Below are positions 44,365 to 52,441 of a DNA stretch of 64,000 nucleotides, piece after piece. Position numbers and translations under genes: made by a program. The first letter of the stretch is position 1. The number at the start of each line of letters is the position of its first letter. Where the stretch lies: contig NZ_JACGWS010000018.1 of the NCBI RefSeq assembly GCF_014397005.1, forward strand, positions 1 through 64,000, written 5' to 3'. The notes below the pieces were generated by a model that was given only the letters and a program-made list of their open reading frames with translations, did no database searches and was not told where the DNA came from. This DNA comes from Kordia aestuariivivens. Lineage in GTDB: Bacteria > Bacteroidota > Bacteroidia > Flavobacteriales > Flavobacteriaceae.

Positions 44365-46749
44365 TTACTTTAGCTTCCTCCCTACAATCGTTGTGCAAAC
44401 CGTTGTAAATAGCACAATACTTATAGAACTTAATGGCATTAAAATAGCCGCGATGACAGGTGCTAATTGTCCTGTGATGGCAAAGTATAATCCGATTGTA
44501 TTGTAAATGAATGAGAGCACGAAACTCCATTTGATGATTTTTATGGCGGATTTGGAAGCGTTCAGATAGCGATCTAATTGATTGAATTTAGAAGCATCTA
44601 ATATCGCGTCACACGCAGGAGAAAATACGTTTACGTTTTCCGACAAGGCAATTCCAACATCGCTTTGCGCTAACGCACCTGCATCATTTAGTCCATCGCC
44701 AATCATTACGATATTTGCGCCTTCTGCTTGATGGTATTTTATATATTCTAGTTTATCGTTTGGCTTTTGGTTGAAAATTAATTTTGTTTTAGACGGCAAT
44801 AGTTTTTTAAGGTTTTCGCGTTCGCCTTCATTATCTCCCGAAAGGATTGCCAAATCATACGTTTTTTTGAGTTTATTGAATAGTTTAGATAAGCCTTTTC
44901 GATATGAATTATAGAACGTATATTTTCCTTTGTATGTATCGTTTGCACTAATGTGAACCGTTGTGTTTAGAATGGTTGTTCTGTCTTCATGACCAACAAA
45001 TTTCGCCGCACCAACTTTGATATGATCGTTGTGGTAACGTGCCGTCATTCCTTTGCCTACATGTTCTTCAAATTGATCTAGTGTGACAATATTTTGTTCG
45101 TCTAAAATGTCATATAGTGTTCTACTCAGCGGATGATTGGAACCGCGCAAGGTGTTTTTCAACAAGGTAGATTCGGCAGTCGTTAGTTGTTCGCCTTCAT
45201 AGCTTGCCGTACTTTTTTGATTGGACGTAATCGTTCCTGTTTTGTCAAATATAATCGTGTTGATGGTTGCTAGTTTTTCTAGAACGCTCGCATTTTTTAC
45301 ATAGAATTTTAGCTTTCCGAAGATTCGTAATAGGTTTCCATACGTAAATGGTGCTGCCAACGCAATCGCGCATGGACAGGCAATGATTAAGACTGCTGTG
45401 AATACATTCATCGCTTTGGAAGCATCAAACCATAACCAAAATAAAGTCGCTACAAACGCAATTGTCAAGACCGTAATCGTAAAGTGTTTACTGATCGCAT
45501 TTGTGAGTGTTGTAAAACTTTCTTCTTTGTTTTTGTCGAATATTGCATTGCTCCATAATTGTGTGAGATAACTTTGTTCTACCGATTTGATCGTTTCTAT
45601 TTCAATGATTCCTGAGGTTTGTTTGCCGCCTGCAAATACTTTATCTCCCGATTGTTTTTGAACCGTTTCCGATTCGCCCGTGACAAAACTGTAATCGATA
45701 GAAGCATTTCCATTAATCAGGATTCCATCTACAGGAATGAGTTCTTCGTTTCTGATGAGTATCCGATCGCCTTTTTCAATATCATAGACTTGAATTGGCG
45801 TTTCTTTTCCGTTCAAAATTTTCGTGACTGCAATTGGAAAGTACGATTTGTAATCACGTTCAAAGGATAGAAATGTGTATGTTTTTTGTTGGAAAAATTT
45901 ACCCAGTAATAGAAAAAAGACCAATCCCGTAAGGCTATCAAAAAAACCTGAACCGAGATCAAATATGATTTCCACAGCACTTCTTATGAATAACACAAAA
46001 ATTCCCAACGCAATCGGCACATCAATGTTGAGCAATTTTGCGCGCAAGCCTTTGTAGGCTGAGATAAAATAATCTTGCGCAGCATAGAAAACTACAGGAA
46101 GCGAAAAGGCAAACATTAACCAACGGAAAAGTGGTTTGTATTGTTCTATCCAAAATCCGCTGACTTGAAAATATTCGGGAAATGATAGAAACATCACATT
46201 TCCAAACGCAAATCCGGCAATTCCAAGTTTGTAAATGAGCGTACGGTTGATTTTGTTTTTTCCAGTTGCATAATCGTCCAAACTTATGTACGGTTCGTAG
46301 CCTATTTTGCTCAGTAATAAAACGGCTTCTTTTAGTGAAAAAGTCGTTGCATTGTAGGTGATTCGGACTGTTTTTTTGCCAAAATTGACTTGTGAAGTTG
46401 AGATTTCTGGATTGAGTTTGTGTAAGTTTTCCAAAATCCATATACACGAACTGCAATGAATATGCGGAATGTACAACGTGACTATTTGCGTAGTTTCATC
46501 ATTAAATTCCAGCAGCTTGTCAATGATATTTTGTTGTGTTAGGAAGTCATATTTCCCTGCTATTTCTTTTGGAATTGCACCTGGAGACGCTTGTAAATCG
46601 TAGTAGCACGACAAATCGTTTTCCGAAAATAATTCGTACACCGTTTTGCATCCAAAACAACAAAAAGATTTTTCTTCTAGTTGAATGATTTCTGACTCGC
46701 ACGCATCACCACAATGAAAACATGTAGTTTGTTTCATAGTATTGCTCAT
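44365..46749 (-). CDS. ccoI: cbb3-type oxidase copper-transporting P-type ATPase (CcoI/FixI)
   Basis: A 794-residue P1B-type ATPase. The N terminus has 'TCFHCGDACESE...CCFGCKTVYEL', an extra metal-binding region typical of FixI, then an HMA-like 'HIHCSSCIWILENLHKL'. Eight membrane helices surround 'IACPCAIALAAP', the ion-binding CPC. 'FDKTGTIT' is the phosphorylation site and 'MIGDGLNDAGALAQSDVGIAL' the hinge. It exports copper for the oxidase. The frame starts close to the predicted transcript start, so the second Met (residue 5) may be the true start. Confidence 0.95.
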   Translation of the reverse strand: MSNTMKQTTCFHCGDACESEIIQLEEKSFCCFGCKTVYELFSENDLSCYYDLQASPGAIPKEIAGKYDFLTQQNIIDKLLEFNDETTQIVTLYIPHIHCSSCIWILENLHKLNPEISTSQVNFGKKTVRITYNATTFSLKEAVLLLSKIGYEPYISLDDYATGKNKINRTLIYKLGIAGFAFGNVMFLSFPEYFQVSGFWIEQYKPLFRWLMFAFSLPVVFYAAQDYFISAYKGLRAKLLNIDVPIALGIFVLFIRSAVEIIFDLGSGFFDSLTGLVFFLLLGKFFQQKTYTFLSFERDYKSYFPIAVTKILNGKETPIQVYDIEKGDRILIRNEELIPVDGILINGNASIDYSFVTGESETVQKQSGDKVFAGGKQTSGIIEIETIKSVEQSYLTQLWSNAIFDKNKEESFTTLTNAISKHFTITVLTIAFVATLFWLWFDASKAMNVFTAVLIIACPCAIALAAPFTYGNLLRIFGKLKFYVKNASVLEKLATINTIIFDKTGTITSNQKSTASYEGEQLTTAESTLLKNTLRGSNHPLSRTLYDILDEQNIVTLDQFEEHVGKGMTARYHNDHIKVGAAKFVGHEDRTTILNTTVHISANDTYKGKYTFYNSYRKGLSKLFNKLKKTYDLAILSGDNEGERENLKKLLPSKTKLIFNQKPNDKLEYIKYHQAEGANIVMIGDGLNDAGALAQSDVGIALSENVNVFSPACDAILDASKFNQLDRYLNASKSAIKIIKWSFVLSFIYNTIGLYFAITGQLAPVIAAILMPLSSISIVLFTTVCTTIVGRKLK

Positions 46750-46761
46750 TTATACCTGTAA

Positions 46762-46805
46762 CAAAGGTTACAAATGAATTGATTTTAAAATATGATATTT
46801 GTCAT
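46762..46805 (-). promoter_or_regulatory. Fnr-like site and -7 element of ccoI
   Basis: ATGATATTTGTCAT (46792-46805) is centred at 46798.5. On the minus strand AACCTTTG (46769 to 46762) begins 29.5 bp away; its TTTG matches but the first base is A and not T. On the plus strand, TAGTTTTA (46814-46821) is a possible -7 for the regulator gene; the site would then overlap that promoter, suiting autorepression. Confidence 0.68.
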
Positions 46806-46844
46806 GCTTTGATTAGTTTTACAGTACTTCAAAAAACAACAACG

Positions 46845-47522
46845 ATGAGTAATTGCGAACAATGTATCATACGACAGTTTAATTCTTTAAAAGCTTTGAC
46901 GAGAGATGAATTGGTTCGTATTTCGGGTTGCAAAACTTCAAAAACCATCAAGAAAGGCGAATTAATTTTTAATGAAGGAGAAAATATAAATGGTGTTTTT
47001 TGTGTGAAAGATGGCGTTTGCAAGTTGACTAAGTTGAGTGCCAATGGAAAGGATCAGATTGTGAAGTTGGTGGTGAAAGGTGATTTGCTCGGGCAAAGAT
47101 CGTTAGTTAGCGATGAAGTCACTAATTTAAGCGCAATAGCTTTAAACGACATGGAAGTTTGTTTTATTCCAAAGCATGAAATTATGAGAGATTTACAGAA
47201 GAATCCGAATTTCACGATGGACGTTTTGCAACAAATGGCAAAAGATTTGAAAGAAGCCGATAACGTGATTGTAAATATGGCGCAAAAATCTGTAAAGCAG
47301 CGTTTGGCGGAAGCCCTTGTATATATTCATACTACATTTGGTACAACCGATGAAGACATGCTTTCGGTTATTCTTTCTCGCGAAGATTATGCAAATATTG
47401 TGGGAACCGCCACCGAATCTGCCATTCGGATTTTATCACAGTTTAAGAAAGATGGTTTTATTTCTACTAAAGGAAAACAAATTAGGATTGAGAATATGAA
47501 TGGTTTGAAGCGTGTGGAATAG
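46845..47522 (+). CDS. Crp/Fnr family transcriptional regulator (Fnr-like)
   Basis: I chose the ATG giving 'MSNCEQC', 225 residues; the frame is open 22 codons further but that part covers the promoter. A cyclic-nucleotide-type beta barrel fills residues 20-120. A winged helix-turn-helix follows at about 170-215 ('LSREDYANIVGTATESAIRILSQFKKDGFI'). Cys4, Cys7, Cys29 and Cys106 could bind an iron-sulfur cluster; Cys106 in 'EVCFIP' aligns with Cys122 of E. coli FNR ('VCEIP'). The recognition helix keeps Glu191 and Arg195, which in FNR and CRP read the GA of the half-site. It is divergent from ccoI across one Fnr-like site and likely controls the whole island. Confidence 0.88.
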   Translation: MSNCEQCIIRQFNSLKALTRDELVRISGCKTSKTIKKGELIFNEGENINGVFCVKDGVCKLTKLSANGKDQIVKLVVKGDLLGQRSLVSDEVTNLSAIALNDMEVCFIPKHEIMRDLQKNPNFTMDVLQQMAKDLKEADNVIVNMAQKSVKQRLAEALVYIHTTFGTTDEDMLSVILSREDYANIVGTATESAIRILSQFKKDGFISTKGKQIRIENMNGLKRVE

Positions 47523-48052
47523 CTTCGACTTCGCTCTGCTAGCTTTTCGACAGGCTTAGCTCGCTTTTTTTGTTTTTTTAATTAAGGTGAGTTAGATATA
47601 ACTTTCAAAAGATTAAAATTTGAGTATTTTTTTGAAAAATTATATCTAAATATTTATTTTTCAATTATTTATTTTCGTTTTCTTTGCTCGCACAAAGAAA
47701 AGAAACAAAAGAAAATGCGCTTTTTAGTTCATGCATTTCTATTTTAAACTAAAGTATTCATGAATCTTCGATTTCCAGAGGTATTTTTAACTTTCTCTAT
47801 CGAAAAGTTAAAACCGCAATCATTTTACTAAATTTTCTCCAAGGCTTCGAAAATTCTTAACGTAAAATGATTGCTATACTGCGGAAAAAGAGTTCACGCC
47901 TATAATTTTTATATCGAACTCAAGGTAATTATCTAAATCTTGGGTGATTCGAATTCAAAAAACGTCAATTCGAGTGATTTTCTGTCATATTGAGCGCAGT
48001 CGAAATAGACAGAAAATTGTATCGAGAATAGTTTTTTGAATTGTTGTACCAT
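47523..48052. other. intergenic region with repeats
   Basis: No gene is seen. It contains a 'TTCGACAGGCTTAGCTCGC' repeat fragment just after the regulator gene, the third structured repeat (separate entry), and a 'TGTCATATTGAGCGCAGTCG' dispersed repeat near 47980-48020. Confidence 0.65.
47677..47931. repeat. structured intergenic repeat, copy 3 (inverted)
   Basis: Same family as 2735-2899 and 21764-21970, but in opposite orientation. GCAATCATTTTAC (47816-47828) and GTAAAATGATTGC (47862-47874) form a perfect stem with the same spacing as copy 2. TTTTAACTTT and AAAGTTAAAA pair at 47785-47813, and TTTTCTTTG/CAAAGAAAA at 47678-47701. It has about 45 extra bases between the second and third hairpins. 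It lies between converging genes. Confidence 0.85.
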
Positions 48053-49735
48053 TTATTTTTGCACTTCCACCGCTTTCACAGCTGTATCCATAAATAGTAA
48101 GCGTTCTTTTATTTTGGTTCTTACTTGTTCAGGTGTAAAGCGCATTCCGTACTGATATGAATCTTCACCTTGCCATCTTAGGCTATCTTTTTTATAGATC
48201 CCACCAGATCGTAAGGTTTTGATTAAAGCATCTGTTCTAGATAGAATTTCCGTGTCTGATAATACTGCATTTTTTCCATCTTTACCAGTTCGCCAATCGT
48301 TGTATCTATCTTTAAACATGTTTACATTTTGGGCATTCTTCATGTAATCTTCCATCAGTAGAAATCGATTGTAACCTATATGATCGCTGTATTTTGCATT
48401 TCCGTACATCAGTTCGCTAGCTGGTGGTACATTGATTGCCCACGAAGAACAAGGCATATCAGGTTTGCAATAACCATAACCAACAGGTGAATAAATATAA
48501 CACCAAGGATTGTTGCCTGTGCATACATAGTATGGAGTTCCGTATGACCATATAAAATCCCAAATGACAGGCTCTAACTCGTTGTCTCTATTGTAAAAGT
48601 AAAAGACATTTTTCCCATTGTAATAACTATCGGGGTTTGCAAAGACATCGGTTACTATAAAATAGTCTATTTCCGCTTCTTCATTTACATTTTCTTGCCA
48701 ATCTAACCCTTTTTTAACTTTCGCTTCGTACAGGTTTATTTTTTCTTGAATATCCGCTTTTTGCTCATCCGTTACTTCTTCATAATCTGGATATTCATAA
48801 TCGAATCTTCTTCCAGTTAGCGTTCTAAAATTTGGAAAATCGTTATCGACTTCTTTTACGATAAAACCACCTTTACTTTTCTTTTTTGTATCTACGTGTT
48901 CTTTCCCTCTTTGTACTTTTTCACCAAACGTGTATAATCCCCAATATTTATTATTTATAAAAACTTGAACATGCTGACTTTGCGGACCATAGTGACCCAT
49001 TTCGGCATACGTATCGTACGATACTTTGTTGCATAAGTGCGATGTATCTATCCAGTTTCCAATCATGATCCATTTGTGACTCGCTGGCATTCCCATGATT
49101 GAGATTGGATTGTCTTTTCCTAAATTCAGCGCAAAACTCAACTTTGGGAAACCCAAACTTCCTTGTCCTCTAGCATGAATTGTTCCTTTGCCCGATTGAT
49201 ATTCTCCAGACATGCTATACCATCCATCTTCCATAGGAACATCATAGAAAGCAAAATCAGCATCTACTTTAATTTTATCATTTTTCGGCATTTTTCCATC
49301 TTTGGTCGTAATGTTTACATACGGTATTGGTGAAGTCGCATCAAACAGGTACTTAACATCATGCTCGATAGTTTTACTAATTCCGTCACCAAGTAACGTT
49401 AGGTTTACATCTAACTCTTGGTTTTGATATTTTTTAAGTTGTGGCGTATTTTTTAAATCAATTGAAATTTCCTTTGACAATTGAAGTGTATCATTTGAAT
49501 GTATTTTCCCTGAATCATTACTCAACGTGTATGTGTAATGTGAATAATCCGCTAGATCTGTCAATTTGATATTTACGATGGTATGATCAGCATCAATTAT
49601 AGATGTAGAATCGGCAGCAATACTATACTCTGTATAAAATGATAGTTTTGGTTCAGTTTGTTTACATGATATACTTAGTGTTATAAAAACAAAGCTTAGT
49701 AAGACCGGAAAAATAGAAGGAAATGAAAGTTTCAT
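48053..49735 (-). CDS. CotH kinase family lipoprotein
   Basis: A 560-residue protein with a lipoprotein signal ('VFITLSISCKQTEPK'). Residues about 130-500 match CotH: 'ARGQGSLGFPKLSFALNLGK', 'KWIMIGNWIDTSHLCNKVSYDTYAEMG', 'VFINNKYWGLYTFGEKVQRGKEHVD' and 'DYFIVTDVFANPDSYYNGKNVFYFYNRDNELEPVIWDFIWSYG', which carries the family's late acidic residues. CotH proteins are atypical kinases, or cell-surface proteins in marine Bacteroidota. The N-terminal 120 residues form an Ig-like beta domain. It is the only gene in its unit. Confidence 0.85.
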   Translation of the reverse strand: MKLSFPSIFPVLLSFVFITLSISCKQTEPKLSFYTEYSIAADSTSIIDADHTIVNIKLTDLADYSHYTYTLSNDSGKIHSNDTLQLSKEISIDLKNTPQLKKYQNQELDVNLTLLGDGISKTIEHDVKYLFDATSPIPYVNITTKDGKMPKNDKIKVDADFAFYDVPMEDGWYSMSGEYQSGKGTIHARGQGSLGFPKLSFALNLGKDNPISIMGMPASHKWIMIGNWIDTSHLCNKVSYDTYAEMGHYGPQSQHVQVFINNKYWGLYTFGEKVQRGKEHVDTKKKSKGGFIVKEVDNDFPNFRTLTGRRFDYEYPDYEEVTDEQKADIQEKINLYEAKVKKGLDWQENVNEEAEIDYFIVTDVFANPDSYYNGKNVFYFYNRDNELEPVIWDFIWSYGTPYYVCTGNNPWCYIYSPVGYGYCKPDMPCSSWAINVPPASELMYGNAKYSDHIGYNRFLLMEDYMKNAQNVNMFKDRYNDWRTGKDGKNAVLSDTEILSRTDALIKTLRSGGIYKKDSLRWQGEDSYQYGMRFTPEQVRTKIKERLLFMDTAVKAVEVQK

Positions 49736-49946
49736 AAAATAAGTTTAAGTTTTAAATATAGAAGAAAAAAAATGAAATTAACAGTAAGAATCTGAAAATC
49801 AATCAATAACAGGTGTTTCTACTTGGATTTGAAATAGCACTAAAATACACGAATAAGAAGTGTATGCTGTTCTATTTGAAATGTTTTTGAGTATAGTTTT
49901 TAATCTTTTTATTACCTTTAATTCTACAAATTGAAGACAAACTGTT

Positions 49947-50633
49947 ATGGAAGCTACTAAAAAACAGCAATTAAAGCAAAACATTGCGATCATTATCGTA
50001 ATCACTATACTTACCGCTATAGGACTTTATTTTTTGAGGAATCATGCATCGAAAGAAGGACGTGAATTGATGAATCCGATGGACGAAGCGAGTCGTATTT
50101 ACGCTGATAAAGGCATTAAAAATTGTGTAAATATTACGGAAATGCAGGCAGATCGGTTGATCACTTTAAATAGTCAATTACAAAAATATAAGGAGCAGCA
50201 TGAGATTACTTTTTTGAAATTGTATACCTATCATTTTACGTCTTCAACGTTGTTTTTAATCTTTTCTATTCTGTCTGCAATGGCATTATTTGTAATTACG
50301 CAAGAAGGTTGGAAAAACACATCCTATTTTGTCAAAACAGTATTTCTAAGCTTTACAGCATTGGCTTCTTTCTTTGGATTGTCATTGAGTACTTTTGAGC
50401 AAAAAATAAGCATTGATCAAAATGCAGATACGTATATTAAGTATGATAATTTACAAAAAGAATTATCGAATTTCTGTGCTACTTCGATGACCATTAAAGG
50501 TGATTCTATCACATTTGATAAATTTCATTCAAAAATTATGAATGAAGCTACAAATATGCATGGTTTTTATTTAGAGTTTGATCCAGAAAGCATCGATACT
50601 TCAAAGATTTTTGATTTGGAGAAGAAGGAGTAA
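49947..50633 (+). CDS. hypothetical membrane protein
   Basis: A 228-residue protein with three membrane segments (about residues 12-32, 105-125 and 130-152) and soluble ends. The family is unrecognised. It ends about 95 bp before the ssb fragment that marks the edge of the mobile element, so it is probably host DNA. Confidence 0.6.
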   Translation: MEATKKQQLKQNIAIIIVITILTAIGLYFLRNHASKEGRELMNPMDEASRIYADKGIKNCVNITEMQADRLITLNSQLQKYKEQHEITFLKLYTYHFTSSTLFLIFSILSAMALFVITQEGWKNTSYFVKTVFLSFTALASFFGLSLSTFEQKISIDQNADTYIKYDNLQKELSNFCATSMTIKGDSITFDKFHSKIMNEATNMHGFYLEFDPESIDTSKIFDLEKKE

Positions 50634-50726
50634 TTCAATATAAAATAGGTAGGTTTTAGTATGTAGAAAAGCGATTGACTCCAAAGAATCAACCGCTTCA
50701 CAAACCCACATGTAGATTTCCCAAAT

Positions 50727-50903
50727 CTATCTCCCCAACATTAATAATTCATTCACGATAATTTCCGTAACGTACCGCTTTTCGCCTTCTTGTGTTTCAT
50801 ACGAACGGTTTGTTAGCTTTCCTTCGATCGCAATTTCTTTTCCTTTAAGCACATAATCTTCAACAATTTTCACAAGTGCACCACGAACTACGATATTGTG
50901 CCA
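50727..50903 (-). pseudogene. ssb: 3' fragment of a short single-stranded DNA-binding protein gene
   Basis: Read on the minus strand, 58 codons encode 'WHNIVVRGALVKIVEDYVLKG...VTEIIVNELLMLGR', the second half of a bacterial SSB OB-fold, starting at the conserved W-H-N/R of 'T.WH.VV' and ending as the short flavobacterial SSBs do. The codon before the Trp is TAG, and no start codon or first half (about 54 codons) precedes it. Instead the serine recombinase gene reads straight into it. This is a gene split by insertion; the 5' half should lie past the right edge of the window. Confidence 0.85.
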
Positions 50904-50906
50904 CTA
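50887..50906. other. putative attachment site (attL) of the mobile element
   Basis: The recombinase frame and the ssb frame overlap here: the recombinase stop TAG (50890 to 50888) is formed inside the ssb codons for Ile-Val. SSB similarity ends at the Trp codon (50901-50903). The crossover core is therefore probably within these bases. The other site is not in the window. Confidence 0.6.
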
Positions 50907-52372
50907 CGTTGACCATTTTGACTTAATTCCAAAGAAGATAGCGGAGCTATTTGCTTTAAGTTGAAGTTTATATTCTTGCCATCGAATTCAATTCGATTGA
51001 CTACTGATTGTACGATGTATCGTTTCTCTGGACGATCAAGCGTATGCCATTTACTGTATAAATCTTTTGATTGATGTAACACTTCTGAGAAGGAATTCTT
51101 AGCATCTAACATTTCTTGGAGTTCTCTTTGCAAGGTTTGGATATTCAATTCTATTTGATCTTTCTGTTCTAATAGTTGCTCATAGTGTTTCTTGAATCCT
51201 TTTATCGGAATTTCTCCTTCAATGTTAAGCGTTAGCAATCGATCCATTTTCTCATCAATCTTTTTTGCATTGTTTTCCGCAAATTCAATTTCATCTTTTT
51301 TCAATTGAATTTCTTCGTTACTTGATTGAGAATATTTGTTCACTTCTTCTTCGGAAATGATAAATTGTTCAAGTCGTGTTTTAAATATTTCTTCTAGATC
51401 ATCTTTATCAATTCTGACTTTACATTGTACACAGGTATACTTATTTGTTTTTCGTGTTAACGACATTTTGTGATCGTTATGACAATATAAATAACTTGTA
51501 AATAAATGGACTTTTTGATTGAGGGGTTTTGTTTGTTTATTCTTTGCTTCTTGTTCTCGTAAAATGGCATTACATGATTCCCATAATTCCTCAGAAACAA
51601 TAGCTGGACATGGATCAAATATCCATTCGGATTTAGGCTTTAATCCACTTGGGTTTTCTGAAGTACGTTTTCCTGTGTAATTTGATCTACGAATACCTTT
51701 CGCATCAGAGTTTTTTATTAATCGAGTAACCGTAATATCTGACCACTTTTTATTCTTTCGAGTTCGATACCCACGTTCATTGAGTATGCGAGCAACAACA
51801 CTTCTTCGTTTGTGTTCAAGAAATAGTTCGTAAATAAGTTTTCTTACGGGTGCTTCCTCTTCGTTAATCACGATGAATGCGTTTTCAAGTTTATACCCAT
51901 GCGATACATTACCACCTACAAACTTTCCCATTTCTCGCCTCGTTTCAATAGAAGCCATCATACGCTCCAAATTGTTTTCTCGTTCCCATTGTCCCATCGC
52001 TCCAATCATGGTGTAGAATAATCTTCCACTTGCCGTTGACGTATCAATATGTTCTCCCAAGGAAACCATATTGGCTTCATACTTCTGAAAATAATTTGAG
52101 TAGTGAATTAACTCCTGAGTATTACGAGCCAATCGTGCAAGCTTGCTGAAGATAAGCGTTTGAATAGTTCCGTTTCTTATATCTTCAAGCATTCGCTGAG
52201 TTTCGCTATGGTTGAGTGTGGACTTTCCTGAGATACTTGGAAGTATGTACACCTTCGTTACGTTCCATCCTTTTGATTCGGCGTATTTTCGCCCTCTGTT
52301 TTCGTGTATTTCGGGGCTTTCTTGATTCTTTGTGTCAATAATGCTGACACGTACATATATACCTACGTTCAT
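50888..52372 (-). CDS. large serine recombinase (integrase)
   Basis: A 494-residue recombinase. The resolvase domain covers about 1-150, with 'GIYVRVS' giving the nucleophile Ser10, 'LIFSKLARLARNTQEL' carrying the catalytic Arg pair, and 'GQWERENNLERM'. A recombinase domain follows (about 160-275), then a zinc ribbon ('YLYCHNDHKMSLTRKTNKYTCVQCK') and a long coiled coil (about 345-430), the directionality element of phage-type integrases. It catalyses attP x attB integration without host DNA homology. The last codons lie in the split ssb gene, so the enzyme sits right at the element's left end. Confidence 0.93.
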   Translation of the reverse strand: MNVGIYVRVSIIDTKNQESPEIHENRGRKYAESKGWNVTKVYILPSISGKSTLNHSETQRMLEDIRNGTIQTLIFSKLARLARNTQELIHYSNYFQKYEANMVSLGEHIDTSTASGRLFYTMIGAMGQWERENNLERMMASIETRREMGKFVGGNVSHGYKLENAFIVINEEEAPVRKLIYELFLEHKRRSVVARILNERGYRTRKNKKWSDITVTRLIKNSDAKGIRRSNYTGKRTSENPSGLKPKSEWIFDPCPAIVSEELWESCNAILREQEAKNKQTKPLNQKVHLFTSYLYCHNDHKMSLTRKTNKYTCVQCKVRIDKDDLEEIFKTRLEQFIISEEEVNKYSQSSNEEIQLKKDEIEFAENNAKKIDEKMDRLLTLNIEGEIPIKGFKKHYEQLLEQKDQIELNIQTLQRELQEMLDAKNSFSEVLHQSKDLYSKWHTLDRPEKRYIVQSVVNRIEFDGKNINFNLKQIAPLSSLELSQNGQRSGTIS

Positions 52373-52441
52373 ATTATCGTTATTTTACGTTTACATCAAT
52401 TTACAAAGACTCCGAAACGAATCCAAGGGAATATTTTGTTT

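Noticed and set aside
46779-46844. Upstream 22-codon extension of the Fnr-like gene
   Set aside because: It covers the Fnr-like site and promoter region and does not look like protein; the ATG before the Cys-x-x-Cys start is far more likely.
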